A stretch of DNA of 64,000 nt, taken from the NCBI RefSeq assembly GCF_016741935.1, contig NZ_JAERRG010000002.1, positions 558,001 to 622,000 of the forward strand, given 5' to 3'. A model generated the notes under the pieces. The model was not told the DNA's origin, did not search any database, and worked only from the letters and a program-made list of their open reading frames with translations. This DNA is from Streptomyces endocoffeicus (GTDB lineage: Bacteria; Actinomycetota; Actinomycetes; Streptomycetales; Streptomycetaceae). Below, piece by piece: positions 44,843 through 53,989 of the stretch. The first letter of the stretch is position 1. The number at the start of each line of letters is the position of its first letter. The translations under genes and the position numbers were made by a program.

Positions 44843-45418
44843 TCACTCCGCTGATCTGGGGTTTTTGCGCTGGCTGGCGTTGAAGCGCGCTTTCTTCTGG
44901 CGATTCCCGCACGTGTTCATGTCGCACCATCTGCGGCTGCGGCTTTGGCTGGTGTCGAAGAAGGCGGCTTGGCAGGTCGGTGACGCGCACAAGGCCAATT
45001 TTCCGTCTCGTTCGCCCGCGATGATGCTGATCGCGTCGGCGGCGATCACGCCGAGGGCATCTTCCACGCAGGAAGCCGAGCTGAGCCGCCATCGCCGCTT
45101 GCCCTCGGGCGTCAGGGTCGCCGCGGCTCGCCCCTGAGCGCTGCGGTCATTGATGACCTGGACAGCGGACGCAGGCAGAGCGTGCTGGAGCGCGGCCGCT
45201 GTCGCGGCGGCGTGGATCGACTCCCTCAGTTCCCGGGCGAGATCGAGCTGGGCGGTGGTGCAGGAGTCCACGGCGAGGCCGTTCACCGCCAGCCAGTCGA
45301 CGAGTCGCTGCGGTACGGGAATGCGCTCCACGGCGTTGCCGCGACGCTCCGACAGGGTCCCCGTGAAGCTGGTCGCCAGCACGGTACCGAGGCGGAAGTC
45401 AGGGAATCCAGCGCGCAT
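44843..45418 (-). CDS. CGNR zinc-finger (ABATE domain) putative regulator
   Basis: The protein has 191 residues. Zinc finger from CASPTCQAAFFDTSQS to RRWCDMNTCGNRQKKARF. ABATE-like domain upstream (LDLARELRESIHAA). AAGGTGG precedes ATG 45418. It is divergent from an epoxide hydrolase gene; repeated TTAGCCGGTT boxes lie between. A paralogue is at 20336-20980. Confidence 0.9.
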   Translation of the reverse strand: MRAGFPDFRLGTVLATSFTGTLSERRGNAVERIPVPQRLVDWLAVNGLAVDSCTTAQLDLARELRESIHAAATAAALQHALPASAVQVINDRSAQGRAAATLTPEGKRRWRLSSASCVEDALGVIAADAISIIAGERDGKLALCASPTCQAAFFDTSQSRSRRWCDMNTCGNRQKKARFNASQRKNPRSAE

Positions 45419-45426
45419 GGAACCAC

Positions 45427-45503
45427 CTTAGCCGGTTGCACGCTGGCATGAAGGGATGCTAGAACCGTCTTAGCCGGTTCGCGATAGTCGTAGCCGGTGC
45501 CGC
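45427..45503. promoter_or_regulatory. Repeated TAGCCGGT boxes between CGNR and epoxide hydrolase genes
   Basis: TAGCCGGTT occurs at 45429 and 45471 and TAGCCGGTG at 45491. The offsets (42 and 20 bp) are close to whole helical turns. GAACCG-7 bp-CGGTTC at 45462-45480 is an inverted repeat around the second box. Probable CGNR binding sites. Confidence 0.6.
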
Positions 45504-45520
45504 GATGGCCAGGAGGTCTC

Positions 45521-46693
45521 ATGTCCCGTCCAGCCGGCGACGTGCAAGCGTTTGAAGCCCACGCAACCGACGCCGACCTCGACGATCTGCGCGCGCGACT
45601 GGCCGCGGCGCGGCTACCGGAGGCCGAGACGGTCCATCGCGCCGGGCCCGACCCTCGCCGGTGGGAACAGGGCGTTCCGCTCGCCGACCTCGTCGATGTC
45701 GTGAACTACTGGCGCACCGGGTACAACTGGCGGTCGTTCGAAGAGCGCCTCAACCGGGTCGGCCAGTTCCGTACGACCATTGATGATCTGGGAATTCATT
45801 TCCTGCACCGCCGATCCGCGCGCGCCGATGCCACTCCTCTGATCTTGACGCACGGCTGGCCGGACAGCGTTGCTCGGTTCATCGATGTAGTGGATGAGCT
45901 GGCAGATCCGAAAAACGCGGACGCGCCGGCGTTCCACGTCGTGGTCCCGTCGCTACCGGGCTTTGGTTACAGCGACAAGCCGGCCACCACCGGGTGGGGA
46001 ACCGAAAAGATCGCGGCCGCATGGGTGGAGCTGATGGGAAGGCTCGGCTACGGCACGTTCGTAGCCCACGGCGGCGACTGGGGCGGCAATATCACCACGG
46101 TTCTCGGCGGCAGGTTCCCGGCACACGTTCTCGGCATCCACACCACGTTCGCGGAGGGGCCGCCCGGGTTGACAACGGACGGGCTGACGGCGGTCGAACG
46201 GAAGTGGGCCGAGGAAACCCGCGATTTCTGGCGCCATCGCGCGGCGTACGCGAAGCAGCAGGCGACCCGGCCGCAGACCGTCGGCTACTCGCTCGTCGAC
46301 TCACCGGTCGGGCTTCTTGCCTGGATCCTCGACAAGTTCGCCGAATGGTCGGACACCGAGGACAGCCCGTTCGAGACGATTTCCAGAGACAGAATTCTTG
46401 ACGACGTCACCCTGTATTGGCTGACGCGGACCGGCGCATCGGCGGCCCGCATCTACTACGAAAGCCACAACTCGCTGGACCCGGAACTTCGGGTCGTTGT
46501 CCCGTCGGCGATCACCGCGTATCCCCGCGACGTGGAGAAGTGTCCGCGCCCCTGGGCGCAGGAGCGGTACCGGCGGATCGTCCGATGGAGCGAGCCCGAA
46601 AGCGGGGGACATTTCCCGTCGCTGGAGGTTCCCGAGTATTTCGTCAAGGACCTGCAAGAGGGCCTCGCGGCAGTGCTGGCCGCTCATCGGTGA
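45521..46693 (+). CDS. Epoxide hydrolase (alpha/beta fold, EHN domain)
   Basis: The protein has 390 residues. N-terminal EHN domain (DLDDLRARLAAARLPE, WRTGYNWRSFEERLN) precedes the hydrolase core with the HGWP oxyanion motif near residue 109, the nucleophile Asp in AHGGDWGGNI near 187, and the C-terminal His in ESGGHFPSLEVPE near 365. ATG 45521 has AGGAGG upstream. It opens epoxides to diols. The divergent CGNR protein may regulate it. Confidence 0.95.
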   Translation: MSRPAGDVQAFEAHATDADLDDLRARLAAARLPEAETVHRAGPDPRRWEQGVPLADLVDVVNYWRTGYNWRSFEERLNRVGQFRTTIDDLGIHFLHRRSARADATPLILTHGWPDSVARFIDVVDELADPKNADAPAFHVVVPSLPGFGYSDKPATTGWGTEKIAAAWVELMGRLGYGTFVAHGGDWGGNITTVLGGRFPAHVLGIHTTFAEGPPGLTTDGLTAVERKWAEETRDFWRHRAAYAKQQATRPQTVGYSLVDSPVGLLAWILDKFAEWSDTEDSPFETISRDRILDDVTLYWLTRTGASAARIYYESHNSLDPELRVVVPSAITAYPRDVEKCPRPWAQERYRRIVRWSEPESGGHFPSLEVPEYFVKDLQEGLAAVLAAHR

Positions 46694-46700
46694 ACGCGGC

Positions 46701-46857
46701 TAAGCGCTCCGCGGGAAGTGCCGCGATGGGGCGTCGGCCGACTGCGGCGCCGTCGTGGCTGGTCGCGCCCACGCGGCGGAGCCGCACATCGACGCAGCCC
46801 CGCGCCCCTTCGGGGCGCTGCCCGAACCGTAGCGAACTTCCTCCGACCTGCTTAGGC
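46701..46857. repeat. Dispersed intergenic repeat, copy B
   Basis: Matches copy A at 130-260 from taagcgctccgc to acctgcttaggc, with an insertion of a module cacgcggcggagccgcacat plus cgacg, which is also present inverted at 14841-14867. Hairpin gcgcccc-ttc-ggggcgc at 46802-46818. It lies right after the epoxide hydrolase stop. Confidence 0.75.
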
Positions 46858-46930
46858 GACCCGGCACTCGATCACCGCCTGGTGATGGAGTCCGGGACGC
46901 CGGTGATCGGCGGCGGCTTATGCTGGGCGC

Positions 46931-46976
46931 GTGACACCGAAGGGCGAGCACGCGTGACACCGAGGGGCGAGCAGGG
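46931..46976 (+). repeat. 23-bp tandem duplication at a TetR gene start
   Basis: gtgacaccgaagggcgagca plus cgc is followed at once by a near copy. Each carries an in-phase-looking GTG; only the second (46954) is in the TetR frame. Confidence 0.7.
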
Positions 46977-47532
46977 GCAGGCGCTGCGGGCGGATGCGGC
47001 GCGGAATCGTGCTCGGGTGTTGCGGGTCGCCCGTGAGCAGTTGGCCGCCGGTGATGACTCGCTTCAGCTGAATGCCATCGCCCGGCTCGCCGGGGTGGGC
47101 GTGGGGACCGTCTATCGGCATTTCCCCAATCGCCACGCGCTGTGGGAGGCGCTGTCGACCGAGCGCTTTCAGGGGCTGGTCGACGAGGCCCAGGCCGCGG
47201 CCGCGGACGAGGACGCCCTCGCGGGGCTGCACCGCCTGCTGCGGTTTGCCCTCCTTGAGGCGTCGGACGACAGCGGCTTCGCCGCCGTTCTCGAATCCGC
47301 CAGCGATGCCGACACACAGACCGCGGAGCTGAAGGCCGAGCTCGACGGGGCCGTCGGGCGGTTGCTCGACCGTGCTCGCCGGGACGGGGCCATCCGGCGT
47401 GATGTCGAGGCCGACGACGTGCGCCGTCTGCTCTGCGGTATCGAACACGCCATACGTTCCGGCGACAGCGACCCGAAGCGCGCCGAGGTCTACCTGGGCG
47501 TCCTCATCGAGGGCCTGCGTCCCCCGCGCTGA
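46954..47532 (+). CDS. TetR-family regulator
   Basis: The protein has 192 residues from GTG 46954. Helix-turn-helix with LQLNAIARLAGVGVGTVYRHFPNRHALWEAL at about 31-60; C-terminal domain resembles the SACE_7040-type (TetR_C). ATG 46885 is in frame but has no ribosome binding site. It precedes an SDR gene with two CGGATA/TATCCG palindromes between and probably controls it. Confidence 0.9.
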   Translation: MTPRGEQGQALRADAARNRARVLRVAREQLAAGDDSLQLNAIARLAGVGVGTVYRHFPNRHALWEALSTERFQGLVDEAQAAAADEDALAGLHRLLRFALLEASDDSGFAAVLESASDADTQTAELKAELDGAVGRLLDRARRDGAIRRDVEADDVRRLLCGIEHAIRSGDSDPKRAEVYLGVLIEGLRPPR

Positions 47533-47545
47533 CAGCGGCGGTTCA

Positions 47546-47596
47546 GGCCGGTGCGGCAGCACGGCCGGTCCGGCAGCACGGCCGGTCCGGCAGCAC
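47546..47596 (+). repeat. 17-bp tandem repeat, three copies
   Basis: ggccggtccggcagcac at 47546 (one change), 47563 and 47580. It lies between the TetR stop and the operators. Confidence 0.85.
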
Positions 47597-47605
47597 TCCA
47601 CCATC

Positions 47606-47662
47606 AACCGGATAGGTATCCGGTTGTGCTAGCGTGCCTCCATCGAAACGGATAGCTATCCG
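47606..47662. promoter_or_regulatory. Two palindromic operators before the SDR gene
   Basis: AACCGGATA-gg-TATCCGGTT (47606-47625) and CGGATAGCTATCCG (47649-47662) share the CGGATAnnTATCCG core. Centres are 40 bp apart. Confidence 0.75.
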
Positions 47663-47695
47663 ATTATGGGTGGCGAGTCGGCGGAGGGCGGAGCC

Positions 47696-48577
47696 ATGGA
47701 GCAGCGGGCGGTCGTGACGGCGGGGACCGGGGGGATCGGTCTGGAGACCGCGATGGGGCTGGCGGCGCGCGGGTTCGCCGTCACCGTGGTGGGCCGCGAC
47801 GCGGAGCGCGGCGCCCGCGCGGTCGAGCGGATCGCCGCGGTCGCCACCGGCGGCGAGCCGCACTTCACGGCGGCCGACCTCGCGTCCCTCGCCGATGTCC
47901 GCGCGCTCGCCGCCCGACTCGCGGCCGAGGGCCCGCTGAAGGCCCTGGTCAACAACGTGGGTGCGATGTTCGCCGACCGGCAGCGGACCGTCGACGGGAT
48001 CGAGGCGACGTTCGCCGTCAACCACCTCTCGCCGTATCTGCTGACCGAACTGCTCCTCGATCAGCTCAAAGCGGGCGGGCCGAGCCGGATCGTGAACGTC
48101 AGCTCCGGCGCGATACGCGTCGCCAAGCGCACCTTCGACGCCGTCGAACCGCCGGGTGGCTACTACGGCTTCCACTGGTACGGCCGGGCCAAGCTCGCCA
48201 ACCTCGCCTACACCCTGGACCTGGCGGAACGCCTGCGCGGCAGCGGTGTCACGGTTTTCGCGGCCGACCCCGGCGGCGCCGCGACCGACATGACCAACGG
48301 CACCATGCGCTCACCGAAGATCGTCTCCCCGGCGCTGCGCCTGCTGTGGCCGCTGGTCCGGCGGGCCTTCGAACGCGCCACCGCCGGACCCGCGGCCCTG
48401 GCCGCCCGGTCGCCCATCGTCGCCGCGACCGACGCCTCACTCGACGGCCGTACCGGCCTGCTCATCGGCCCCCAGGCCACCCCCGTCCCCGCCTACCGCG
48501 GAAGCACCGACCCCCGGACGGTCAGCGAGGTGCTCAAGCTCAGCCGACAGCTGGCACCCGTTGGCGACGATCGCTGA
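47696..48577 (+). CDS. Short-chain dehydrogenase (SDR)
   Basis: The protein has 293 residues from ATG 47696 (MEQRAVVTAGTGGIGLETA). NNVG replaces NNAG; catalytic YGRAK near residue 165 follows VNVSSGAIR. It probably reduces a carbonyl with NAD(P)H. TetR control through the two palindromes upstream is likely. Confidence 0.92.
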   Translation: MEQRAVVTAGTGGIGLETAMGLAARGFAVTVVGRDAERGARAVERIAAVATGGEPHFTAADLASLADVRALAARLAAEGPLKALVNNVGAMFADRQRTVDGIEATFAVNHLSPYLLTELLLDQLKAGGPSRIVNVSSGAIRVAKRTFDAVEPPGGYYGFHWYGRAKLANLAYTLDLAERLRGSGVTVFAADPGGAATDMTNGTMRSPKIVSPALRLLWPLVRRAFERATAGPAALAARSPIVAATDASLDGRTGLLIGPQATPVPAYRGSTDPRTVSEVLKLSRQLAPVGDDR

Positions 48578-48709
48578 TCGTGCCCTGAGCCGTTCCGGGT
48601 TGGCACTCTTTACTCGCTGTAGAGGCCACATTGAACGGTCCGTGAGAGTTGCCGCCCTAGCCTGGAAGCTTTGTATGACAAACGCTCAGTTCAGCGGGGG
48701 AGGCGTCGC

Positions 48710-49117
48710 ATGGGCAGCGGCGGCGGGCACGACGGCGGGCACGGCAGTGGGCACGGCGGCGGCAAGGTCCTGGACATCAAAGTGGCGGACATCAAGTCGG
48801 TCGCGCCGACGTTCCACCACCAGGCGGTGAAGCTGAGTGAGGCGCTGACCACGCTGATCTCGACACTGGACGGCTATGGCGAGCCATGGGGGGACGACAA
48901 GCCCGGTAAGGACTTCGCCAAGCAGTACAAGCCGGCCCAGAAGCACATCGAGTCGGCGGCCGGCATTCTCGTCCTCGGCCTGACCAGCATCTACGAGGCG
49001 ATGAACGACATGGCCGACGGTCATGTCGACAACGACAAGCTCATCGAGGGCATGTTCACCAAGGCCAAGCACGGCTCGGGTCATGACCAGGGTCCGGGCG
49101 CGGACGGCCATCGGTGA
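48710..49117 (+). CDS. WXG100-like small protein, partner of the RHS toxin
   Basis: The protein has 135 residues, ATG 48710 with GGGGGAGG upstream. The Gly/His-rich N-terminus (GSGGGHDGGHGSGHGGG) is followed by two helices around GYGEPWGDDKPGKDF, a W-x-D/G turn typical of ESX/WXG100-type proteins. It ends 8 bp before the RHS gene. It probably pairs with that protein's N-terminal helical domain for type VII-like export. Confidence 0.75.
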   Translation: MGSGGGHDGGHGSGHGGGKVLDIKVADIKSVAPTFHHQAVKLSEALTTLISTLDGYGEPWGDDKPGKDFAKQYKPAQKHIESAAGILVLGLTSIYEAMNDMADGHVDNDKLIEGMFTKAKHGSGHDQGPGADGHR

Positions 49118-49124
49118 GCCGTCG

Positions 49125-52100
49125 GTGAGCATCGGGAGCGAGATCGAGGAGAAGGCCAAGGCCCTCCTCATGAAGCTGGGCATGTGGTGGCCGGACGCCA
49201 ACTCCGGCACCCTGCGCCACGCCGCCGACGCCTGGCGGACGTTCGCCGACAGCGTGGACGATGTGCGGGTCGCGACCAACAAGGCGGCCACGACGCTCGT
49301 CCACCACAACAAGGGCGAGGCGATCGACGCCTTCGAGACCTTCTGGGGGCGTTACGCCAAGGGCGAGGACGAGGGCTGGCTGAGCAATCTCGCCAAGTCG
49401 GCCCGGAACATGGCCAAGGCGCTGGACAAGTTCGCCGACACCGTCGATGACGCGATCGAGAAGCTGTGGACGCAGATCAGCATCGATGCCGTCGCGCTCG
49501 TCGGCGGTGGGCTGCTGACCATCGTCACCGGGGGCGCCTCCGACGGGGTAGCGGCGGAGATCATCGCCATGGCCGCCGGTCTGGGCGTCGCCGTGGAGGA
49601 AGCGGTCGCCGTCATCGCCGCGGAGATGCTGACGGGCGCGGTCTTCACCAGCGTGCTGTCCGTGACGATCGACGCGGCCGTGGCCCAGCCGGTGAAGATC
49701 GCTCTGGGGCAGCAGAAGGGCTTCAGCCTGGACGAGGTCAACCAGGCGGCCAAGGACGGCATGATCGACGGCGGGATCTTCGGCGCCGGGCTCGGGGTGC
49801 TCAAACCCGGTGTGATGCCGAAGCTCACTGGCGTCCCGGACCTGCTCAAGCCCCCGAAGGTGCCCTCGCTGCGCCCGAACCTCGTCGAGGAGGGCCCGGC
49901 CGCCCGCCCGACCAAGAAGTGCCCGTGTACGGGTGAGCCGATCGACATCGCGACCGGCGCGATGCTGATGGAGCACACCGATCTGACGCTGCCCGGTTCG
50001 CTGCCGCTGGTCTTCGAGCGCACCCATGTGTCCTCGTACCGGGGCGGGGTGTGGTTCGGCCCGACCTGGACCAGCCTGCTGGACGAGCGGATCCAACTCG
50101 ACGCGGAGGGCGTGGTCTTCGCCGCCGCGGACGGGATGCGGCTGGTGTATCCGGTGCCGGAGCCGGGCGTGCCGACGCTGCCCGCGAAGGGCGCGCGGTG
50201 GCCGCTGGAGTGGGACGGCAAACCGGACGGCGTCATGACGGTCACCGATCCGGAGGCGGGTGTGGTGCGGACGTTCGTCCGTCCCACCGCCACGGAGGAG
50301 CCGGGCGCGGTCTACCTGGTACTGGAGAGCCTCCAGGACCGCAACGGCGCGCGCATCGACATCGAACGCGCCCTGAGCGGCGCCCCGCTGGCCGTGCGCC
50401 ACTCCGGGGGCTACTACCTGGCTGTTGACACCGAGGGCCAGCGGGTCACCGCGCTCCGGCTCCTCGACGAGCCGCCGTCGGTCTACACCCCCGAGCAGGG
50501 CCGCGAGGGCGGCACCGTGGTGATGCGCTACGGCTACGACGAAGCGGGCAACCTTACCGAGGTCATCAACTCCAGTGGTACGCCCCTGCGCTTCACCTAC
50601 GACGGCGAGGGACGGGTGACGTCCTGGACGGACCGCAACGGCACGTCGTTCCGGTACGTCTACGGGCCGGACGGGAAGGTGGTGCGCACCGAGGGCAGCG
50701 ACGGCGTCTTCAACGGCGGCCTGGAGTACGACGACGAGGCGCGCACGACCGTCTACACGGACTCGCTCGGCCACCGCACGGCGTATCGCTACAACGCCGA
50801 CGGTCAGCTGATCGAGGAGACCGATCCGCTGGGCCACACCACGCTGACGGAATGGGACGCGCGCGGCGACCGTAAGGTCGCGGTGACGGATCCCCTGGGC
50901 CGTACCACCCGCTACGCGTACGACGAGGACGGCAACCTGACCGGCGTCACCCTGCCGGACGGGGCGCGGGCGGACGCCACGTACAACGCGTTGTGCCTGC
51001 CGGTGGAGGTCACCGAGCCGGGCGGCGGAACGTGGCGCCATGCGTACGACGACACGGGGAACCTCCGCTCGACGACTGACCCCGTGGGGGCCACCACGGC
51101 CTACGGTTACACCGAGCGGGGCCACCTGGCCGAGGTGACGGACGCGCTGGGCAACACCACGCGTCTGACCCCGGACCGGGCCGGACTCCCCATCGCCGTA
51201 ACGGACCCGCTGGGGCACACCACGAGCATCCGCCGGGACCCCTTCGGCCGGGTGGTGGAGGCGACGGATCCGCTGGGCCATACGACCCGTATGGGCTGGA
51301 CGACCGAGGGCAAACCGGCGTGGCGGGAGGAGCCGGACGGCGCCCGGGAGAGCTGGACCTGGGACGGCGAGGGCAACCTCCGCACCCACACGGACCCGGC
51401 GGGCCACACCACCCACCAGACCTCCACCCACTTCGACGTCCCCGCGACCCGCACGGAGCCGGACGGCGCGGCGTACGCCTTCGCCTACGACACCGAACTG
51501 CGCCTGACCGAGGTCACCAACCCCCAGGGCCTGACCTGGACCTACACCTACGACCCGGCGGGCCGGCTCACCTCCGAGACCGACTTCAACGGCCGCACCA
51601 TCGGCTACACCCACGACCCGGCCGGCCACCTGCTGTCCCGCACCAACGGCGCGGGCGAGACGCTGCACTTCACCCGGGACGCGCTGGGCCGCACGACGGA
51701 ACAACGCGATGAGGCGGGCGCACGGACGACCTACGCCTACGACGCACAGGGCGCCCTGACCCAAGCGAGCAACGCCGATTCGGTGGTGTCTCTCGGACGG
51801 GACACGGTGGGCCGGGTCCTGTCAGAAACGGTCAACGGCCGGACGACGACGTACGCGTATGACGCCGTGGGCCGCCGCACCGAACGCACGATGCCCTCGG
51901 GACTGACGAGCGCTTGGACCTACGACGAGTCAGGCCGCCCGGCCGCACTGCGTACGGGGACGGCCGGCACCCTGACCTTCACGTACGACGCGGCGGGCCG
52001 CGAGACGGAACGCCGCGTGGGCGAGGCGGTGAGACTGACCCAGACCTGGGACACGGCCGACCGCCTCACGACACAGACGATCGGTGAGGGCCGCGACAGC

Positions 52101-53414
52101 GAAGCGAACCGGATCCTCCAACACCGCTCCTACGCCTACCGCCCGGACGGCTACCTGACCGAGATCCGCGAGCTGACGTCCGGCACCCGCCGCTTCGACC
52201 TGGACCCGGTCGGCCGCGTCACCGCCATCCACGCCCACGGCTGGACCGAGACGTACGCCTACGACACGGCGGGCAACCTCACGAATGCCACGGCCCCCGA
52301 CCACGCGTCACCCGGCGACCGCGAGTTCACCGGCACGATCATCCACCGCGCGGGCCGCACCACCTACGAACACGACGCCCAGGGCCGCCTCACCCGCCGC
52401 ACCCGCAAACTCCTCAACGGCCAGACCCGCACCTGGACCTACACCTGGAACGCCGAGGACCGCCTGACGGACGCGACCACCCCGGACGGCGACCACTGGC
52501 GCTACGCGTACGACCCCCTCGGCCGCCGCATAGCGAAACAGCGCCTGGCGGATGACGGCACGATCGCCGAATCGGTCGACTTCACCTGGGAAGACACCCG
52601 CCTTGCGGAGCAATCCACACCGGAGGGCAACCACACCACCTGGGACTACGCCCCGGGCACCCACCGCCCCCTGACCCAAACCGACCACACGTCACTGGTG
52701 CGTGAGCCCGGCGAATCCCTCATAGAGAAATTCACCGGCGCCGATGACGACACCACACCGCGCTTCCACGCCATCATTACGGACCTGGTCGGCACCCCAA
52801 CGGAGTTGGTCACCGCAGCCGGTGACCTGGCCTGGCAACACCGCACCACCCTCTGGGGCACCCACTTCCCCTCCGGGGCGAGCACCTCAACGGTCGACTG
52901 CCCCCTCCGCTTCCCCGGCCAATACGCCGACCCCGAAACGGGCCTGTACTACAACTACTTCCGCCACTACGACCCAGAGACGGCCCGCTACGTCACCCCC
53001 GACCCGCTGGGCCTCGAGCCTGCCCCCAACCATCACGCATATGTCCGCAATCCTCATGCGGATTTCGACCCACTCGGCCTCAAGGGCAAGAACTGCAAGC
53101 CCAGTGTTTCCCCGGTGGCATCGGACTGGGCGACCAAGGGAGCACATGTCCACGTCGGACAGGACGAGGTCCGCGTCTTCATCGACAAGGACGGTAAAGT
53201 CGCTGGGGAACCGATCCGGCTCAAGTCAACCGGCTGGGCTTCAGACAAGAGCGTCAAGACCGCTGTTGATGCCGTGAACAACGACACGAAGCTCCGCGCC
53301 GACCTGCTGGCGAAGGCCAAGTCGGCGAAGGAGCACATGGACGACCACAACTGGGGAAACAAGCAGAATCGCTCTGGGGAAATGCAAAAGATTATCGAGT
53401 TTCTGGAGGACTGA
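49125..53414 (+). CDS. RHS-repeat polymorphic toxin with WXG-like N-terminus
   Basis: The protein has 1429 residues. Residues 1-110 are WXG/LXG-like helices (GMWWPDANSGTLRHAADAWRTFADS). Residues 118-190 are a hydrophobic glycine-rich segment. DUF6531 starts near 265 (CPCTGEPIDIATGAML). About 25 RHS/YD repeats (TDPLGHTT, YTYDPAGRL) fill 440-1250 and form the shell. The core-associated end is ETGLYYNYFRHYDPETARYV and TPDPLGL, then a second DPLGL near 1318. The last about 110 residues (from KGKNCKPSV) are a distinct tip, with KGAHVHVGQDEVRVFIDKDG, probably the toxic domain; I cannot assign its activity. GTG 49125 has a weak ribosome binding site. An immunity gene follows by 4 bp. Confidence 0.9.
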   Translation: MSIGSEIEEKAKALLMKLGMWWPDANSGTLRHAADAWRTFADSVDDVRVATNKAATTLVHHNKGEAIDAFETFWGRYAKGEDEGWLSNLAKSARNMAKALDKFADTVDDAIEKLWTQISIDAVALVGGGLLTIVTGGASDGVAAEIIAMAAGLGVAVEEAVAVIAAEMLTGAVFTSVLSVTIDAAVAQPVKIALGQQKGFSLDEVNQAAKDGMIDGGIFGAGLGVLKPGVMPKLTGVPDLLKPPKVPSLRPNLVEEGPAARPTKKCPCTGEPIDIATGAMLMEHTDLTLPGSLPLVFERTHVSSYRGGVWFGPTWTSLLDERIQLDAEGVVFAAADGMRLVYPVPEPGVPTLPAKGARWPLEWDGKPDGVMTVTDPEAGVVRTFVRPTATEEPGAVYLVLESLQDRNGARIDIERALSGAPLAVRHSGGYYLAVDTEGQRVTALRLLDEPPSVYTPEQGREGGTVVMRYGYDEAGNLTEVINSSGTPLRFTYDGEGRVTSWTDRNGTSFRYVYGPDGKVVRTEGSDGVFNGGLEYDDEARTTVYTDSLGHRTAYRYNADGQLIEETDPLGHTTLTEWDARGDRKVAVTDPLGRTTRYAYDEDGNLTGVTLPDGARADATYNALCLPVEVTEPGGGTWRHAYDDTGNLRSTTDPVGATTAYGYTERGHLAEVTDALGNTTRLTPDRAGLPIAVTDPLGHTTSIRRDPFGRVVEATDPLGHTTRMGWTTEGKPAWREEPDGARESWTWDGEGNLRTHTDPAGHTTHQTSTHFDVPATRTEPDGAAYAFAYDTELRLTEVTNPQGLTWTYTYDPAGRLTSETDFNGRTIGYTHDPAGHLLSRTNGAGETLHFTRDALGRTTEQRDEAGARTTYAYDAQGALTQASNADSVVSLGRDTVGRVLSETVNGRTTTYAYDAVGRRTERTMPSGLTSAWTYDESGRPAALRTGTAGTLTFTYDAAGRETERRVGEAVRLTQTWDTADRLTTQTIGEGRDSEANRILQHRSYAYRPDGYLTEIRELTSGTRRFDLDPVGRVTAIHAHGWTETYAYDTAGNLTNATAPDHASPGDREFTGTIIHRAGRTTYEHDAQGRLTRRTRKLLNGQTRTWTYTWNAEDRLTDATTPDGDHWRYAYDPLGRRIAKQRLADDGTIAESVDFTWEDTRLAEQSTPEGNHTTWDYAPGTHRPLTQTDHTSLVREPGESLIEKFTGADDDTTPRFHAIITDLVGTPTELVTAAGDLAWQHRTTLWGTHFPSGASTSTVDCPLRFPGQYADPETGLYYNYFRHYDPETARYVTPDPLGLEPAPNHHAYVRNPHADFDPLGLKGKNCKPSVSPVASDWATKGAHVHVGQDEVRVFIDKDGKVAGEPIRLKSTGWASDKSVKTAVDAVNNDTKLRADLLAKAKSAKEHMDDHNWGNKQNRSGEMQKIIEFLED

Positions 53415-53418
53415 GCAC

Positions 53419-53907
53419 GTGAACGGCATTTCCTTCATGGCGAGCTTCATCGCCACGGGCCGACTGCACGGCGTCGGCATTGGATCGTCCACCGGAGAGG
53501 TCGATGAGGCACTGAAGGTTGACTTCATTGACGTGGTCGACGAGGAGTACGGAACGCTTCGCAGGGACTACGGATTCGTGGAGCTGTACTTCTCCGGCGG
53601 CCCGGGGGAGTGGGGCATGACCAGCGGGATGATCGAACTGCACCGGCTGGCTGGTGATGAGGAAGGCATGGCGGCGGAATGGCGTCGCGATATGGGCGTG
53701 GAGTTTCCGGAGTACTGCTCCTGGAGCGAGCTGAGGGAGGAATTGTCACGAACCCCCGACGCGCCTGAGCTCGATCTTCGCTCTCAAGGCGGTTATCTCG
53801 AATACCGAGCACCGGAGACCAAGGTCTCCGTGCTGGTGGTGGATAGCGAGGAGGAGCGTGACGACTGTCCGGGGCGTGGGGACGTCTGGAGCCTGAGCCT
53901 GGGCTGA
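53419..53907 (+). CDS. Probable immunity protein for the RHS toxin
   Basis: The protein has 162 residues, GTG 53419 with GGAGG 8 bp upstream, inside the end of the toxin gene. It is acidic, without signal or membrane helix, and holds a strand pattern (YGFVELYFSGGPGEWGM) seen in small SUKH- or Imm-type immunity proteins, but I cannot name a family. Position and codon use lower in GC than neighbours support immunity. Confidence 0.7.
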   Translation: MNGISFMASFIATGRLHGVGIGSSTGEVDEALKVDFIDVVDEEYGTLRRDYGFVELYFSGGPGEWGMTSGMIELHRLAGDEEGMAAEWRRDMGVEFPEYCSWSELREELSRTPDAPELDLRSQGGYLEYRAPETKVSVLVVDSEEERDDCPGRGDVWSLSLG

Positions 53908-53989
53908 TGGCTGCGGAGGGAGTGCGACGTCAGCCCACCAAAGGCCTTGCTGGGCGTGCTGATGTCGCACTCGACCACCGGCCGGTGGG

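Noticed and set aside
49056..51764. 902-codon minus-strand open frame
   Set aside because: Antisense shadow of the RHS repeats, caused by their regular GC-rich codon pattern.
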